Below are positions 4,951 through 5,513 of a stretch of DNA of 5,513 nucleotides, one piece after another. Source of the stretch: an uncultured Clostridia bacterium (GTDB lineage Bacteria; Bacillota; Clostridia; Christensenellales; Borkfalkiaceae). The notes beneath the pieces were generated by a model that made no database searches, was not told the DNA's origin, and saw only the letters and a program-made list of their open reading frames with translations. Positions within the stretch are counted from its first letter, which is position 1, and every line of letters begins with the position of its first letter. A program made the translations under genes and the position numbers. Where the stretch lies: the NCBI GenBank assembly GCA_934247855.1, contig CAKQKA010000100.1, positions 1 to 5,513 of the forward strand. Reading direction: 5' to 3'.

Positions 4951-5223
4951 TTAATTGCGGGTAACCAACAACCTGAGAAGTTCGCTCAACCCTGCGTCTA
5001 TAGCCGTGATGAGAATAAGGAAGATAAGAATAACGCCGAAAACTACGCCCGTCTGTTTAACGACTTTGGGCATTTTTGGCCAGGTTACGTTTTTGAGTTC
5101 CGAACCCATCTCTTTCATCTTCTTCCCGAACCAACGGAAAAATCTGACGAAAGCATTCGGCTTTTTATTCTTTTTCGATTTGTCTTTTTCGACAACTGCT
5201 TTTTCAGTTTTAACTTCGCTCAT
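4951..5223 (-). CDS. secE: Preprotein translocase subunit SecE
   Basis: Complete, 90 residues, the short single-span type found in Bacillota. SecE clamps the SecY channel in the cytoplasmic membrane and is needed for general protein export. The first 25 or so residues are a charged Lys/Glu-rich cytosolic tail. An amphipathic segment follows (FVRFFRWFGKKMKEMGSELK, 25-44), then the conserved NVTWPKMPKVVKQT (45-58), then one hydrophobic transmembrane helix (about 59-77), ending in a short tail. The ATG at 5223 has GAGAGG (5230-5235) six bases upstream. It lies 59 bases after rpmG and 16 bases before nusG, the classic order. Confidence 0.97.
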   Translation of the reverse strand: MSEVKTEKAVVEKDKSKKNKKPNAFVRFFRWFGKKMKEMGSELKNVTWPKMPKVVKQTGVVFGVILIFLILITAIDAGLSELLRLLVTRN

Positions 5224-5282
5224 ATTACACCTCTCAGTTTGTTTTTACGCAAAGAATACCGTTCCCGTTTTAAGAAGCGAGA

Positions 5283-5444
5283 TTATTTGGTTTCTTTATG
5301 CGCGGTGTGTTTTTTGCAAAACGGGCAATACTTATTAAGCTCGATTCTGTCGGGCGTGTTCTTTTTGTTCTTATAAACGTCGTAATTGCGCTGTTTGCAT
5401 TCGGTGCATGCAAGAGTAATTCTCGTTCTTGTTCCTTTAGCCAT
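5283..5444 (-). CDS. rpmG: 50S ribosomal protein L33
   Basis: Complete, 53 residues. L33 is a small 50S protein near the E site. Both zinc-ribbon pairs are present, CTEC (14-17 region) and CPFC (40-43 region), so this is the zinc-binding (C+) form. Other landmarks are MAKGTRTRITLAC at the start and RNYDVYKNKKNTPDRIELNKY in the middle, slightly split here as RNYDVYKNKKN and RIELNKY. The ATG at 5444 is chosen because GGGAAGG (5451-5457) lies six bases upstream; a GTG at 5471 in the same frame would add nine residues that cross this site. Placement directly before secE is the common arrangement. In Bacillota with several L33 copies, zinc-free versions can replace this form during zinc shortage; no zinc-responsive site is visible in the short upstream stretch within the window. 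Confidence 0.97.
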   Translation of the reverse strand: MAKGTRTRITLACTECKQRNYDVYKNKKNTPDRIELNKYCPFCKKHTAHKETK

Positions 5445-5513
5445 TTTTTGCCTTCCCGTCCTAAGCGACACCGTTTCGGACTTAGCATAAAATTAACACC
5501 CCGCATTCCGAGG

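Noticed and set aside
4293..4964. A 223-codon plus-strand open frame across nusG.
   Set aside because: It is the antisense of nusG, whose minus-strand protein is clearly conserved; the plus frame has no family features and no ribosome site of note.
5461..5513. Possible hairpin (CTAAG/CTTAG with an inner CCG/CGG) and a TATGCT -10-like element upstream of rpmG.
   Set aside because: The stem is short, the -35 region is at the window edge and not recognisable, and too little sequence is present to support a leader or promoter.

Overview
The window is a bacterial chromosome segment, almost certainly from a low-to-moderate-GC member of the Bacillota (Clostridia-like, possibly an uncultured gut lineage). 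The evidence is the gene order rpmG-secE-nusG-rplK-rplA-rplJ-rplL, strong GGAGG-type Shine-Dalgarno sites, a zinc-ribbon (CxxC/CxxC) L33, a short single-span SecE and an L10 leader attenuator of the Bacillota type. All recognisable genes lie on the minus strand, so transcription runs from the right edge of the window to the left.

Right part (5513 to 4398): rpmG (L33), secE and nusG are closely spaced and probably co-transcribed. They supply a 50S protein, a subunit of the Sec translocon and a transcription elongation factor. Middle part (4397 to 1724): rplK (L11), rplA (L1), rplJ (L10) and rplL (L7/L12) encode the two mobile stalks of the 50S subunit. The intergenic spaces here are rich in regulatory RNA. 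Two copies of one hairpin motif, with matching helices, a 6-nt bulge and a 13-nt loop, sit just upstream of the ribosome binding sites of rplK and rplA and look like L1 autoregulatory sites. Between rplA and rplJ there is a strong promoter, an L10 leader, an antiterminator and an intrinsic terminator, which form a complete attenuator controlling rplJ-rplL. A GC-rich terminator closes the block after rplL.

Left part (1700 to 1): the usual rpoB-rpoC genes do not follow rplL. Instead there is an apparently truncated C-terminal piece of a protein that looks extracellular. It is followed 29 bases later by the first 400 codons of a glycoside hydrolase family 2 beta-galactosidase (LacZ type), which runs off the left edge before its catalytic acid/base region. 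The join near 1600-1700 is either a chromosomal rearrangement that separated rpoBC from the ribosomal cluster or an assembly artefact.

Most of the window is conserved housekeeping sequence, and I see no undescribed defence, mobile or biosynthetic system. The points most worth checking are the duplicated L1-type leader, the loss of rpoB synteny with a gene remnant at the join, and the compact promoter/attenuator before rplJ.
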